From a virus: a DNA stretch of 64,000 bases. The notes under the pieces were generated by a model. That model made no database searches and was not told where the DNA came from. It saw only the letters and a list, made by a program, of their open reading frames with translations. The first letter of the stretch is position 1. Each line of letters opens with the position of its first letter. Positions 1-8,698 of the stretch are shown piece by piece. Location of the stretch: positions 1-64,000 of IMG/VR virus record IMGVR_UViG_3300024239_000355; one strand, given 5' to 3'. A program made the translations under genes and the position numbers.

Positions 1-333
1 TCATAATCGCGTTCGGCGCTTCTCCATGTCGGCTCGCATGTTGTCGTACATCTGCCGGTTTTTCTCTGCTGCTTTCTTCGCAGCCGTAATGGCTTCGTCC
101 AGATCATCCCACCGACATTCTACCAAGAATTCATCGGTGCGGCTGGATGGGAGACTTTCATACACCCATTCACCATCTTTGGTCAAACAGTTTCCGTTCT
201 TACAGATCGCCCAGCGATGTGGTCCAACATTACGTGCCCGAGCTTCAACCGTGATCTGGTCATAGCCCGTATAAGGGTCGCGCCACTGAACCATGAACGT
301 GGTAGCAAATGCGAGAAGTTCAGTCGTGTTCAT
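1..333 (-). CDS. Hypothetical protein, 110 aa
   Basis: I do not recognise this protein. ATG at 333 is preferred to the TTG one codon upstream. The start overlaps the 3' end of the upstream gene (stop at 320), so the pair is translationally coupled. The C-terminal third is rich in Lys, Arg and Ala and probably helical (EAITAAKKAAEKNRQ). TGA stop at the very edge of the window. Confidence 0.7.
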   Translation of the reverse strand: MNTTELLAFATTFMVQWRDPYTGYDQITVEARARNVGPHRWAICKNGNCLTKDGEWVYESLPSSRTDEFLVECRWDDLDEAITAAKKAAEKNRQMYDNMRADMEKRRTRL

Positions 334-655
334 CAAGCCCGAGTTCCTTCGTAATAGATGCTTCGTATTCGTCCAGCATAGCTATGTATTCTGCGAGACT
401 TTTTTCGGTGGAAAAATCCCGGAATTTTTGGATTTCTTCTTCGCTGGCATTGTTCATGCGCATGGCGGTGACCACGCTTTCACACCCCGCATCCGCTTCT
501 AGACGGGCTTTCTCGATCAAGCGACGCTTGGTCTTCCCTAATACATCGCGGTAAAGCGGCACAAGATGCGGATTGTCCTGGCACAGTAGACGGGCAGTCA
601 GTGCCGCTACTGAGTAGGTCATCATGTTGAAGCTGTATGTGGAACTTTCGCTCAT
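320..655 (-). CDS. Hypothetical protein, 111 aa
   Basis: Unrecognised, mostly helical, acidic C-terminus (ELGLDEHD). First gene of a two-gene unit with the gene ending at position 1. A TAAATA late-promoter-like motif on the minus strand lies about 300 nt upstream (near 956-961), so the leader would be unusually long. Confidence 0.7.
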   Translation of the reverse strand: MSESSTYSFNMMTYSVAALTARLLCQDNPHLVPLYRDVLGKTKRRLIEKARLEADAGCESVVTAMRMNNASEEEIQKFRDFSTEKSLAEYIAMLDEYEASITKELGLDEHD

Positions 656-981
656 GGCGCCCTATGTCAAGAGGCGCCCCGAAGGGCGCCCCCGTTGCTA
701 TATTGGCAGATAAGACAGAAAAATGCCGAATTGGAGCCACCTGACGAAGTTCGGCGCTACGGGGTGTTTTGGACGCCAAAACAACCAAATCCACGAGAAA
801 AGCATTACGGTAGCTCTCCTAATACCGCGCGAGAGGCTAAAAAGCCTGTTTACACTCGATTGGCTCACGTCAATCCTGCCTGTCCCGGCAGCCCGGCTGT
901 TTCAAGGTTCGCACGGGTGGCTAATCCCGAGTGATTTGAAACGATGTGTGATCTTATTTAGTCGGACGGAATTCCGTCAAT
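656..981. other. Intergenic region without a convincing gene
   Basis: Short open frames here lack ribosome-binding sites and recognisable sequence. I see a small GC hairpin (ggcgccccgaagggcgcc, about 671-688), a short hairpin near 835-848 (aggctaaaaagcct) and a minus-strand TAAATA motif near 956-961. Probably the 5' leader of the gene at 655 or a small RNA. Confidence 0.4.
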
Positions 982-1012
982 AAAAAAGGCTCTCCGAAGA
1001 GAGCCTTTTTTA
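982..1012 (-). terminator. Intrinsic terminator
   Basis: A/T-flanked hairpin (aaaggctctc / gagagccttt, loop cga) with a T-run on the minus strand, directly after the stop of the exported-protein gene. Confidence 0.85.
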
Positions 1013-1026
1013 TCCTTGGTGGAAGC

Positions 1027-2319
1027 TTAGTTGATCTTCCACTCGGTCACGGTGTTCTGCTGGGCGGGAGCCGCCGGGGCAGCTACCGGGGTGGCAGCAG
1101 GGGTCGAAGACGTATCCTCGGTGATCTCCATGGCACCCGCACCCTCGTCGCCCTCGGCGGGATTGAAGGCATTGGTGTCTTCGGTAATCACCATTTTCTG
1201 CCCGTCTTCGTTGGTGATTTGCCATTCCGTCTCACTGACCTGTTCGACCACGGCATTGGCGGGGACCATGTTTTCGATGATCTGACCGTTGGTGTCGGGG
1301 ACCAGCACCGCGATCTGACCGGACGGGGTACGGGAAACCTGGGTGCCGTAGGGGGCGACGATCACCGGGGGTGCCGGTTGGTTGGCGATTTGCTGGGCAT
1401 GCACCGGGTCGGGGATCATGGCATCAGCAACCATCATACCTGCCACGCCCCCGGCGGCACCCGTGAAGAAGGTGGACATCGCGGACGGGGCAACGACCGG
1501 ACCATAGGCACTGTCGCCATAACCGTAGTGACCGTATCCAGGGCGATAACTGTAGCCGGGACGGTGGGTCCATACGTTCGGGTTGCTCTCAACCCACACA
1601 CGGCTGTTACGACGTGCGGTCCAGGCGTCGTATTCGGAATTGTTGGCACGGGCACGCTGGTATCGGGCATCCGACAGGGCGGAATTGCGCTGTTGACGCA
1701 GGTTGGCGATCTGCGCCTTGTTGTTGGCGAGTTCGGTCTTCTTGTTCTTATTGGCAGCCTGCTGCTTGACGATTTCGGCGCGTTGCCGATCCATCTTTGC
1801 CTTCATTTCCGCGATCTGGCGATCCTTATCCGCCAGCTTCGATGCAGTCGCCTGCTGCGTTGCCTTCGCTTCTTGCATGGAAGGCTTCTTCACCGGGGCA
1901 CAGCCACCGTTCTGGAACACCTGACCCTGCGCACAGCGAACCTGCTGTTTCTCGGGCTTGGCGCCGGTACCCTGCGTGCCGTACTTGTTGTCGGTATTCT
2001 GGCTGAATGCACCGAAGCCGGTTTTCGGCTTCTCGGGCTGGGCAGTGGGCGCCTGCTTCATTTGATCAGCACGTTGGCTCATGGCGTTGAAACCAGTGAC
2101 CGGCTGACCCACGGATTTCGGCGGCATGACTTGGGCGGGCGTCGGCTTGGGGGTAACGATAGCCGGGGCGGATCGCCGCGTCTCCACCTTCAACGGGGTT
2201 GATTTGGACACCGGGACGGAAGACTTCGAGTTGGAAGAAGTATTACCGGCGGCTTCCGCCATTACGGGTGCCAGCGCCACTGCGAGAGCAACCGCCCAGA
2301 GAATGGACTTGCGCATCAT
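1027..2319 (-). CDS. Exported protein with coiled coil and Gly-rich segment, 430 aa
   Basis: Not recognised as a family. Residues 1-24 form a clear Sec signal peptide (MMRKS basic end, hydrophobic ALAVALAPVMA core, AEA-A cleavage site). Residues about 150-215 form a charged coiled coil (DKDRQIAEMKAKMDRQRAE). Around 245-270 is a Tyr/Gly-rich stretch (YRPGYGHYGYGDSAYG), followed by a short glycine-zipper-like hydrophobic segment (GAAGGVAGMMVADA). The C-terminal part is acidic with Pro/Ala-rich linkers. GGAGG ribosome-binding site upstream. It resembles bacterial periplasmic structural proteins more than phage proteins and could be acquired host cargo. Confidence 0.8.
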   Translation of the reverse strand: MMRKSILWAVALAVALAPVMAEAAGNTSSNSKSSVPVSKSTPLKVETRRSAPAIVTPKPTPAQVMPPKSVGQPVTGFNAMSQRADQMKQAPTAQPEKPKTGFGAFSQNTDNKYGTQGTGAKPEKQQVRCAQGQVFQNGGCAPVKKPSMQEAKATQQATASKLADKDRQIAEMKAKMDRQRAEIVKQQAANKNKKTELANNKAQIANLRQQRNSALSDARYQRARANNSEYDAWTARRNSRVWVESNPNVWTHRPGYSYRPGYGHYGYGDSAYGPVVAPSAMSTFFTGAAGGVAGMMVADAMIPDPVHAQQIANQPAPPVIVAPYGTQVSRTPSGQIAVLVPDTNGQIIENMVPANAVVEQVSETEWQITNEDGQKMVITEDTNAFNPAEGDEGAGAMEITEDTSSTPAATPVAAPAAPAQQNTVTEWKIN

Positions 2320-2399
2320 TGGAAAGAGCCTCCAAGCTCAGCAATTATTGAGGCTGTTATACCATCCTGACGCGCAATGTCAATAGGTGGTTGTGGTTT

Positions 2400-2849
2400 C
2401 TATTCCACAGAATTCCATGTTCTACCAATTGTAATATGGTATTTCCAATTAGCAGGTTTGTCGAATTCCTCGCGGATACGGGACAGGAATGGGCATTCCA
2501 CGTCAACGAAGAAGTAATTGTCCGGGCGATCATTCCCCGTGGTATCACCAGATCGTCGGATTTCGTGGCTATAGTGAAATTCTATCTCCATGCCGTGGTA
2601 CTTACGCCACAGATGCATGAGATCGTCTCGTGGAATTTCACCGCGAATGACAGAAATGTGCGAATCCCATGAGGGATTGCACAAATCAAGCCGGGTTTCG
2701 CCAAACCATGTTGGATTTTGGTTTGCCCAGTACCGATAGTATCGCGTGATTTCGCGGTCAATGTCCACAATGCACCACCAATCAACCTTTCGCTTTAAGC
2801 GTGGTCGGGGTGGATCGTAGATTATGATTCCTTTTCCTTTGTGCCACAT
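2400..2849 (-). CDS. 2H phosphoesterase-like protein, 149 aa
   Basis: Two H-x-[ST] motifs, SHISVIRGE near residue 64 and YHITIGRTW near 137, are the signature of the 2H superfamily (2'-5' RNA ligase, cyclic phosphodiesterase). Family knowledge: such enzymes act on 2',3'-cyclic phosphates or cyclic oligonucleotides. The N-terminus (IIIYDPPRPRLKRKVDWW) fits a family I associate with phages. The start is preceded by an inverted repeat (tgacct / aggtca, 2851-2870), a possible operator overlapping the ribosome-binding site. Substrate unknown; tRNA repair or anti-CBASS activity are both possible. Confidence 0.7.
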   Translation of the reverse strand: MWHKGKGIIIYDPPRPRLKRKVDWWCIVDIDREITRYYRYWANQNPTWFGETRLDLCNPSWDSHISVIRGEIPRDDLMHLWRKYHGMEIEFHYSHEIRRSGDTTGNDRPDNYFFVDVECPFLSRIREEFDKPANWKYHITIGRTWNSVE

Positions 2850-2892
2850 GTGACCTGATATATTAGGTCACTATTGCTGAAGCAATTTTCTT

Positions 2893-3432
2893 TTAATCCA
2901 ACTCATGTTGTTTGCGTAATGCAGTCATCGGACCTTCGGTTTTTCTGGGATGATTCTCACGGTTATGCATGGAGGGCGGGTTTGACTTACCGCGATGATA
3001 CCCGAGCGGGTGTTCAAGTTCCCCATGAAGTAATGATACTACTTCCCAATCATCGAGATTTGTGAGAATTTTAATGGCGTTTGCACTAATACGACTGTAG
3101 TCCTTGAGGTACTTCAATGCATGTGTAAAGCGTGGATATGGTAATGGGCGCCCGCCTCGTTGTGACCGGACAACGGCGATGATTTTATCTTCGAACGCGC
3201 GTTGTTGTTGGTCAACGTCACGGTTGTAGATTCGTTTTTCCTTACGCACGTATGCATCAGGACGAATTTTCAAGCGGATTGTGCCGTTGATGTCATCGAG
3301 AGTGAAATCAAGCCATATATTGAATGTCTGTTCGTCCACCGTTATGCGAGCGGACGATAATTCGCGTAGACGACGGATTGTATCCCAGATGTCGTCTTGG
3401 GTGGCTTCTAAAATGATCTCGGCATAACGCAT
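2893..3432 (-). CDS. Hypothetical protein with capsid-targeting-like N-terminal tag, 179 aa
   Basis: The N-terminus MRYAEIILEA matches the tag shared by many genes here, with a possible prohead-protease cut after ILE. The rest is basic and unrecognised. A perfect TATAAATA late-promoter motif lies at 3458-3465 and a ribosome-binding site (cggagtg) precedes the ATG. The C-terminus is rich in His, Arg and Asn. Confidence 0.75.
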   Translation of the reverse strand: MRYAEIILEATQDDIWDTIRRLRELSSARITVDEQTFNIWLDFTLDDINGTIRLKIRPDAYVRKEKRIYNRDVDQQQRAFEDKIIAVVRSQRGGRPLPYPRFTHALKYLKDYSRISANAIKILTNLDDWEVVSLLHGELEHPLGYHRGKSNPPSMHNRENHPRKTEGPMTALRKQHELD

Positions 3433-3457
3433 ATAAACACTCCGATTTGATACGAAG

Positions 3458-3465
3458 TATTTATA
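3458..3465 (-). promoter_or_regulatory. T4-type late promoter
   Basis: Minus-strand TATAAATA exactly matching the T4 late consensus, 25 nt upstream of the tagged gene at 3432 and just downstream of a terminator. Confidence 0.7.
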
Positions 3466-3468
3466 TGA

Positions 3469-3498
3469 AAAAGCCCCGCACAGTGTGCGGGGCTTTTG
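3469..3498 (-). terminator. Intrinsic terminator
   Basis: Hairpin aagccccgca / tgcggggctt with T-run after the NYN-domain gene. Confidence 0.85.
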
Positions 3499-3512
3499 TT
3501 GATGGTTTTGTT

Positions 3513-4097
3513 TTAGGCGGCGTCCTCGTCCGGGTCATCCCCGTAGGGACGGGCAGGCGTCGGACCACGCTGTTGGCGAGCGATTTGGTTTTGCAAGCTG
3601 TCCAGTTCGATAAACATGTCCGCCTGACGGCGCAATTCATCAGCCACCATGGGAGGCTGCGAACGCACGGTTGAAACCACAGACACTCGGCAACCCTTGC
3701 GCTGGACAGCCTCGACCAAACGGCGGAAATCGCCGTCGCCCGAGAAGATCACGATGTGATCGAGGTGCTGGGACATTTCCATCACGTCGATGGCGAGTTC
3801 GATGTCCATGTTGCCCTTGATCTTACGCCGCCCCATGGCATCGGTGAATTCCTTGGTCGGCTTGGTGACCATGGTGTACCCGTTGTAATCGAGCCAGTCC
3901 ACCAGGGGACGGATCGGGCTGTATTCCTGATCTTCGATCAGAGCGGTGTAATAGAAGGCGCGGACAAGATGCCCCTGCTTGGCAAAAAATGCCAGCAACT
4001 TCTTGTAGTCGATGTCGAAGTTCAACGCCTTGGCGGCTGCGTACAGGTTGGACCCATCGATGAACAAACCAATACGTTCGGTCGGATAAAAATTCAT
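3513..4097 (-). CDS. NYN-domain (LabA/DUF88-like) protein
   Basis: Residues 8-170 carry the NYN/PIN-like signature: IGLFIDGSNLYAAA (first acidic residue of the nuclease site), KGNMDIELAIDVME and HIVIFSGDGDFRRLVE (further conserved acidic residues), with a Rossmann-like tail (GCRVSVVST). Family knowledge: NYN proteins are metal-dependent RNases or RNA-binding proteins. I chose ATG 4097 (MNFYPTERIG) over an upstream GTG because the domain starts there. The tail is Pro/Arg-rich and acidic. Confidence 0.85.
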   Translation of the reverse strand: MNFYPTERIGLFIDGSNLYAAAKALNFDIDYKKLLAFFAKQGHLVRAFYYTALIEDQEYSPIRPLVDWLDYNGYTMVTKPTKEFTDAMGRRKIKGNMDIELAIDVMEMSQHLDHIVIFSGDGDFRRLVEAVQRKGCRVSVVSTVRSQPPMVADELRRQADMFIELDSLQNQIARQQRGPTPARPYGDDPDEDAA

Positions 4098-4199
4098 TGG
4101 TAGCCTCGTACCAGAGGTTTCGATACGTGTACTATACACGCTGAGATTATAACGTCAAGTACAATCAGAAGCCGAAATGTGTCAAAACAATGCAAACGG

Positions 4200-4481
4200 T
4201 CATTTAATCATGAAACGTCGGAAATGCACCTTCTGAAAATCCCATTCCACTCCAACCACAACTGCACCGGCTAACCCCTTCAAAAGGTTGATAATTTTCT
4301 CAAGTTTCGTATTTCTTTCTGGAAAAAAGAACCGTTCCCTGGTGGTGTTGGTTGATATTACAAGATGAAATCCAGTGTGGTCTTGAAGCAACACCACGCG
4401 AAGCAGGGCACGCTCAATTAGCGTGAGTGTTCCTTGAATAATCGAATCACGAACCAGTGTGTGAAAATATGATGCGCCCAT
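4200..4481 (-). CDS. Hypothetical protein, 93 aa
   Basis: Not recognised. Looks like an alpha/beta protein (RVVLLQDHTGFHLVIS strand pair, AGAVVVGVEWDFQKV near the end). No good Shine-Dalgarno is visible. Modest confidence that it is expressed. Confidence 0.5.
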   Translation of the reverse strand: MGASYFHTLVRDSIIQGTLTLIERALLRVVLLQDHTGFHLVISTNTTRERFFFPERNTKLEKIINLLKGLAGAVVVGVEWDFQKVHFRRFMIK

Positions 4482-4521
4482 ATGACTGATATAAATTAGG
4501 GTGTTTTGAAGGTCAACAAAC

Positions 4522-4548
4522 GAAAAGGGCGGGTTTCCCCGCCCTCCC
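4522..4548 (-). terminator. Hairpin terminator
   Basis: agggcggg / cccgccct stem with TTTT on the minus strand, directly after the RNA-ligase remnant. Confidence 0.7.
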
Positions 4549-4550
4549 GA

Positions 4551-4814
4551 TTACCATTCAAACCCGAAGTCTTTCCGACGAATTTTTGCCATCCGTCCAT
4601 CCGGGTGATGAAAAACAAGACCTTCGACGCGATTGTTCGATAACCAGTCCTTAATGGCGGCAAACGAACGTTCCACCTCTACCGTCTCACATCCGTGCCG
4701 AAGAAGCATATGCCTGTCCAGCCCGAGCGTATTACCCTGAATACGGGGTCCAACGAGTTCGAAGGTAGCCCCTTCGACCATGCTACTTACTACAACAACC
4801 GCAATTTTATGCAT
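4551..4814 (-). pseudogene. C-terminal remnant of an RNA ligase/nucleotidyltransferase
   Basis: The 87 aa match the back half of a covalent nucleotidyltransferase: TFELVGPRIQGN (motif III region), VEGLVFHHPDGRMAK (motif IV) and KIRRKDFG (motif V). The half containing the catalytic Lys (KxDG) is missing: upstream in frame there are only about ten codons (reading DDPRPINP) before a TAA. There is no ribosome-binding site before ATG 4814. Most likely a decayed gene, or one half of a split enzyme. Confidence 0.6.
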
Positions 4815-4864
4815 CGGGTTAATAGGACGCGGATCATCATATCCTTATGGCGATTGGGATCACC

Positions 4865-5737
4865 TCACAGTTTTACGTGAATTGGTTTATTTACAGTGCA
4901 TCCAGATGCCCGTATATGTCCACCACCGCCATTAATCTTAGCGATTTCCGACACGTCTACCCCATCACTATTTGAACGGAACGAATACTGCCAGCGACCA
5001 TCGGCAAGTTGAGCGAATGTTGCGGCAAATGGGTACCCTTCACATAGTTTATTACCAAGGTCTGATGCGAAAAAGTTTGGTGCATTGCATACGGGAACAC
5101 GATACCCATTGATCATTGCCATAAATCGGTTCTCGTATAGATCGTCAACCTTTAATGCATTAAAGCGTCCGATGGCGTCACCTTCTTTGCGTAGTTTCTC
5201 TAACCCGCGCTTCGACAAAAACCGCTTCCATACCTCGAACCGATATGGGTGAGAACGTAGACCCATGGTTATTTCACGGGTCTGATCGAGTTCAAACCTC
5301 CACAAGTCAATATCCTGAATGTGATGAAACAACCGGGGGCAATCTTCTTCGTTATGCCAGTATAGCCATGCCATCATGGCACCCGACTGGTTCATATTGA
5401 ATAAAACCGTAAGATTGCCTTCGGTAGCACCAAACACGTCGGTCGAACCGTCGCTGTATTCTAGCATGGTAGAACGGTGGTGATCGATGATTATAACGCT
5501 TTGGGCAGTCTTTGCCATTTCTTCGACTAGTGGGCGCCGGTAAGCGAAATCTGCCATAAACACGTGGCGCCCGCTTACATCCGGGGGTAGTTCGTGGCGC
5601 ACACCGGGGTAGTATTCAAATTTGTTTCCGTGTTTGAGATAAAAGGACAGGGCAGCGCCCATTCCATCAATACACCCGCCGTCAAAAATCAATAGGGGTT
5701 TCGCGCTTCCTTTTTTATACGTATTCGGTCCTAGCAT
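4865..5737 (-). CDS. DHH-family phosphoesterase
   Basis: Motifs in order: LLIFDGGCIDGMGAA (degenerate motif I), VFMADFAYR, SVIIIDHHRS (the DHH motif) and GGGGHIRASG at the C-terminus (DHHA1). At 290 aa it is close in length to NrnA-like nanoRNases and cyclic-dinucleotide phosphodiesterases. Family knowledge: DHH/DHHA1 enzymes hydrolyse short RNAs or linear/cyclic dinucleotides using Mn. Motif I lacks the usual H-x-D-x-D spacing, so activity is not certain. Could degrade cyclic-nucleotide alarm signals or nanoRNA. Confidence 0.85.
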   Translation of the reverse strand: MLGPNTYKKGSAKPLLIFDGGCIDGMGAALSFYLKHGNKFEYYPGVRHELPPDVSGRHVFMADFAYRRPLVEEMAKTAQSVIIIDHHRSTMLEYSDGSTDVFGATEGNLTVLFNMNQSGAMMAWLYWHNEEDCPRLFHHIQDIDLWRFELDQTREITMGLRSHPYRFEVWKRFLSKRGLEKLRKEGDAIGRFNALKVDDLYENRFMAMINGYRVPVCNAPNFFASDLGNKLCEGYPFAATFAQLADGRWQYSFRSNSDGVDVSEIAKINGGGGHIRASGCTVNKPIHVKL

Positions 5738-5864
5738 AATTTTCTCAAGGTGTCATTGTTCAGTTCAGTAATATACACTACGCATTTTAACCTTCATAAT
5801 TTATTGTTTGTGCCAGACAACGGACCCATGTTTGTTGGTGTAATGCCAAAAATAGTTTGTGTCC

Positions 5865-5870
5865 TAAATA
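5865..5870 (+). promoter_or_regulatory. Late-promoter motif giving a leaderless mRNA
   Basis: TAAATA (context cctaaatac) with exactly 5 nt to the ATG at 5876. Using T4 late-promoter geometry, transcription would begin at or next to the A of the start codon. Confidence 0.55.
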
Positions 5871-5875
5871 CCTGT

Positions 5876-6673
5876 ATGAGTGCAGAAGAAATACGCCGAC
5901 TAATCACCCTACTTGAAACCCCAGAGGCGTACCACGGCACGCCTTATGACATTGACCGTTTCTCCACCGATAAGATCGGGACGGGGGAAGGCGCCCAGGT
6001 GTATGGGTGGGGGTTGTATTTCGCATCATCGGATGACGTTGCGCTCTGGTATCGGGACAAATTGACTGATTTTGATGAAGAAATGCGGACTGACGCCAAA
6101 GCTGTTAATTTCAACGGAAAGATTATTCCCACCAGTACACCGTCCAATAAATTGTCACCTATTGAGCGTGCTGCGCTTGATTATTTCTATTCTGGAAATG
6201 ATCTACATACTGCAATTACCGATCTGAAGCATAGTCTTCAATACATGAAACCAAATGGCGAAGCGTATAAAATGGACCTCGAAACATTACAAGCCCTTGA
6301 GGACGGTAAAGAAAGCGGTGTGTTCTTTGGAAAGGTAAAACCGGCTCGGGGTAATTTCTACAAGGTCAACATCATTCCGACAGACGAAAAATTCTTGTTG
6401 TGGGATGTTTCGCTGTCACAACAGACCCCATACGTCAAGCAATGCTTAGCTAAAATGGGCGTTGAATTGACCAACGAGATCGCAGGCGGTGCCGCTTTCT
6501 ATAAGCGGATGGCTGTCAAGCTTGGATCAGCAAAAGCCGCCTCCCTGGAACTACTGAAACACGGTATTCATGGAAATAGATACCTTGATGGGTCAAGTCG
6601 TCGCCGTGGTGAAGGCTCGTACAATTACGTTGTATTTGATGATAAAGACGTAGAGAAGGTTGCCGACGAATGA
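5876..6673 (+). CDS. ADP-ribosyltransferase-like protein with N-terminal tag
   Basis: After a tag (MSAEEIRRLITLLET) comes an ART fold signature: AYHGTPYDIDRFS, then IGTGEGAQVYGWGLYFAS, as in the polyvalent-protein ART domains found in phages and conjugative elements. These motifs bind NAD. ATG 5876 is chosen because it gives the tag and follows the TAAATA motif by 5 nt; an upstream frame extension to 5750 is poor. The stop overlaps the start of the next gene (ATGA). Predicted to ADP-ribosylate a host target after injection; target unknown. Confidence 0.75.
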   Translation: MSAEEIRRLITLLETPEAYHGTPYDIDRFSTDKIGTGEGAQVYGWGLYFASSDDVALWYRDKLTDFDEEMRTDAKAVNFNGKIIPTSTPSNKLSPIERAALDYFYSGNDLHTAITDLKHSLQYMKPNGEAYKMDLETLQALEDGKESGVFFGKVKPARGNFYKVNIIPTDEKFLLWDVSLSQQTPYVKQCLAKMGVELTNEIAGGAAFYKRMAVKLGSAKAASLELLKHGIHGNRYLDGSSRRRGEGSYNYVVFDDKDVEKVADE

Positions 6674-7491
6674 GAATACGTGAAATCCTCAAAGAGTTGG
6701 CCGCCCATCCACGGGGTGCATCCAAATTCCAGAGCAAGGGATTTACATTCTACATCAGCCATCGGGTAGAAGGTGGGATGGTGCAATGTTCTGCATATGT
6801 CGCCGCACGACATCCGTTCGAACCCATCCGCGAGAAAGTGGCGGTGGTAAGTGCGTCAATCATTGATCGAACTGATACTGACCGGCGTAACAACATCCGG
6901 GTCGTGAGTTCCAAGAGTGTTGTGGACGCACCGTACCGGCGTATGGGTTTGCTCAATGCCATGTATGACCATTTGACCAATCATGGTTACGTCGTCTATC
7001 CAGCAGACCGGAGTATCGGGAACGATAGCGACAAGGTGCTTCAAGCACAGTCGGACGACGCAAAGGCATTCTGGGCAGCCCGTGATAAACGCACGACCGA
7101 AACGCGCCTGACCCCGGTCACGTCCGATGCTGAACTATACGGCTGGCGCGAATTCAACCCGTTCTCCGACGCCGATGAAGTATTGGGGATGCCAGTTATT
7201 GCCAAGCGCAAAGCCCCCGGATACCAGAACTCGATGCTCGTTCTCTGGTCCAAGACCTTTACGCAAGGCGAACAGGCGGTCGGCGTCATCTATGGCGAAC
7301 GGGGGTATCGCGTCGCAGTGTTTGTGTCCGATCCTCGCATAGGGGAAGAGGTTGATTTACCATACATTCGTGATGGGCACGTCAAATACTACTACCAATG
7401 GTTTGCGAGCAAGGTGAAGGCGTCCACAACGAAGATCGCCCTCGACCTTGACCAAAAACTCCGCAACGCCGAAATCGAAGCTAAAAGTTAA
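6670..7491 (+). CDS. Tagged GNAT-like acetyltransferase, 273 aa
   Basis: Starts with the tag MRIREILKELA and overlaps the stop of the ART gene (ATGA coupling). Residues about 75-110 (SKSVVDAPYRRMGLLNAMYD) resemble the acetyl-CoA loop of GNAT enzymes, although the R/Q-x-x-G-x-G/A core is degenerate. A paralogous stretch occurs in the gene at 14177 (VDEEYRRCGVATVMYDQL). The C-terminal domain (residues 150-270) is unrecognised. Co-expression with an ART suggests joint modification of a target. Confidence 0.55.
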   Translation: MRIREILKELAAHPRGASKFQSKGFTFYISHRVEGGMVQCSAYVAARHPFEPIREKVAVVSASIIDRTDTDRRNNIRVVSSKSVVDAPYRRMGLLNAMYDHLTNHGYVVYPADRSIGNDSDKVLQAQSDDAKAFWAARDKRTTETRLTPVTSDAELYGWREFNPFSDADEVLGMPVIAKRKAPGYQNSMLVLWSKTFTQGEQAVGVIYGERGYRVAVFVSDPRIGEEVDLPYIRDGHVKYYYQWFASKVKASTTKIALDLDQKLRNAEIEAKS

Positions 7492-8035
7492 GTTTCGCCA
7501 GTAACGCTTTCATGGCGTCTATATCCGAACTACCAACGTTCTGCCCGGCAAAGCTTTCTGGTTGGATTTGCTTTTCGTCCAGCCAATAGCGGTGATACGC
7601 GACCAATTCTCCATTACAGCCGAGCAGATCATCCGCGAAGCCGATGATGAGGGTGTTGGGGTTCATGTGAGGGCGAATACTAAAGGCGTGATCATACGCA
7701 TCTGGGACGCTCATCCCATGTTGGATAAGAACTGCGATTGCAGTAGCGGTGCTGCGGCTGATTCCGGCATGGCAATGAATTAGAACGTGGTCATCGTCGG
7801 TGAATGTCTTGCTGAATTCGAGGATGCGTTCGAGGTTATCGCTGGCTGGCACTTTGTATTGGATCGTCAAATCCAACGACATTTCATCGGCCATGATGTC
7901 GTGGCATTTTTCAACGTGGTAGGGGATGGGGAGCGGCGGAACATTCGTATTGGGATCGACAATCCCAATCATCTTGGTCATTTGCGGTGCAAAGAAGTGG
8001 GCTTCCACCAAGCCGGTGATTTTGAGTTGAAACAT
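7481..8035 (-). CDS. Dual-specificity/tyrosine phosphatase
   Basis: The active-site loop HCHAGISRSTATAIAVL (residues about 98-114 from the chosen start) is the HCxxGxxR signature; a general-acid Asp candidate lies in the preceding DDDHV segment. ATG 8035 is chosen for its ribosome-binding site (gaggac). Convergent overlap of 11 nt with the GNAT-like gene. Family knowledge: Cys-dependent phosphatases act on phosphotyrosine, phosphoserine/threonine or RNA 5' ends. Length (184 aa) fits one catalytic domain. Confidence 0.85.
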   Translation of the reverse strand: MFQLKITGLVEAHFFAPQMTKMIGIVDPNTNVPPLPIPYHVEKCHDIMADEMSLDLTIQYKVPASDNLERILEFSKTFTDDDHVLIHCHAGISRSTATAIAVLIQHGMSVPDAYDHAFSIRPHMNPNTLIIGFADDLLGCNGELVAYHRYWLDEKQIQPESFAGQNVGSSDIDAMKALLAKLNF

Positions 8036-8119
8036 AATAGTCCTCACGGTGTGAAGTGTTGTGTGAGGACTATTTATAAGCGTAGTTTTCGCTAAATATT
8101 TCCCGGAGGATTTATCATC

Positions 8120-8698
8120 ATGACCGCATCTGATCTACGTCGAACCATGAACCTGCTGGAAGAAACAACCCATCCCCGATTCAATGATGCTTTTCGCCTT
8201 TGGTTTGGTACAAGTAAGGCGGTAGATCGGGATGGTACTCCCCTGGTTTTCTATCATGGTACCCAGCGGGATATCCGGCGGTTTGAGCGTCGATCCGAGA
8301 GCCATGACGCTGGCATTTTTTTCACTCGCAATACTGAATATGCGGGTGGTTATGCGACCAATTTCGCGCAACATACTGGAAGGGAAGTTCCCGAGGGCGC
8401 GAATATAGTGCCATGTTATTTGCGGATAACAAACCCCTTCTACACCTTGACTAAACCAACCGATATTGAATTGAAACTAGGGAGCCGGGGTGCATTCACG
8501 GATGCGTGTATCGAATACTTAGAGAAGCAAGGCTACGATAGTGTGGTGTGCAGCATGACCCCATATGAAGTCCAACAGGGTTATCATTCCATTGCCGATG
8601 CCGAGGAAGTCTGTGTATTTCACCCCGGTCAAGTCAAATCGGCAATGAATAGCGGCGCCTTCGACCTTGATAATGACGATATCAGTGAGTCGTCTTAA
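8120..8698 (+). CDS. ADP-ribosyltransferase-like protein, tagged
   Basis: Tag-like N-terminus (MTASDLRRTMNLLEETT) followed by FNDAFRLWFGTSKAVD, then PLVFYHGTQRDIRRFE and AGIFFTRNTEYAGGYA: the NAD-binding H-G-T and the FF-T/S motif of diphtheria-toxin-like or phage ART proteins. The end has VCVFHPGQVKSAMN. Paralogous to the genes at 8695 and 13491. It has a GGAGG ribosome-binding site, with a TAAATA motif upstream at about 8093. Confidence 0.75.
   Translation: MTASDLRRTMNLLEETTHPRFNDAFRLWFGTSKAVDRDGTPLVFYHGTQRDIRRFERRSESHDAGIFFTRNTEYAGGYATNFAQHTGREVPEGANIVPCYLRITNPFYTLTKPTDIELKLGSRGAFTDACIEYLEKQGYDSVVCSMTPYEVQQGYHSIADAEEVCVFHPGQVKSAMNSGAFDLDNDDISESS

Noticed and set aside
1219-2202. Long plus-strand open frame of 327 codons
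   Set aside because: Antisense shadow of the exported-protein gene, which has a signal peptide, ribosome-binding site and terminator; the plus-strand translation is low-complexity His/Gly/Arg.
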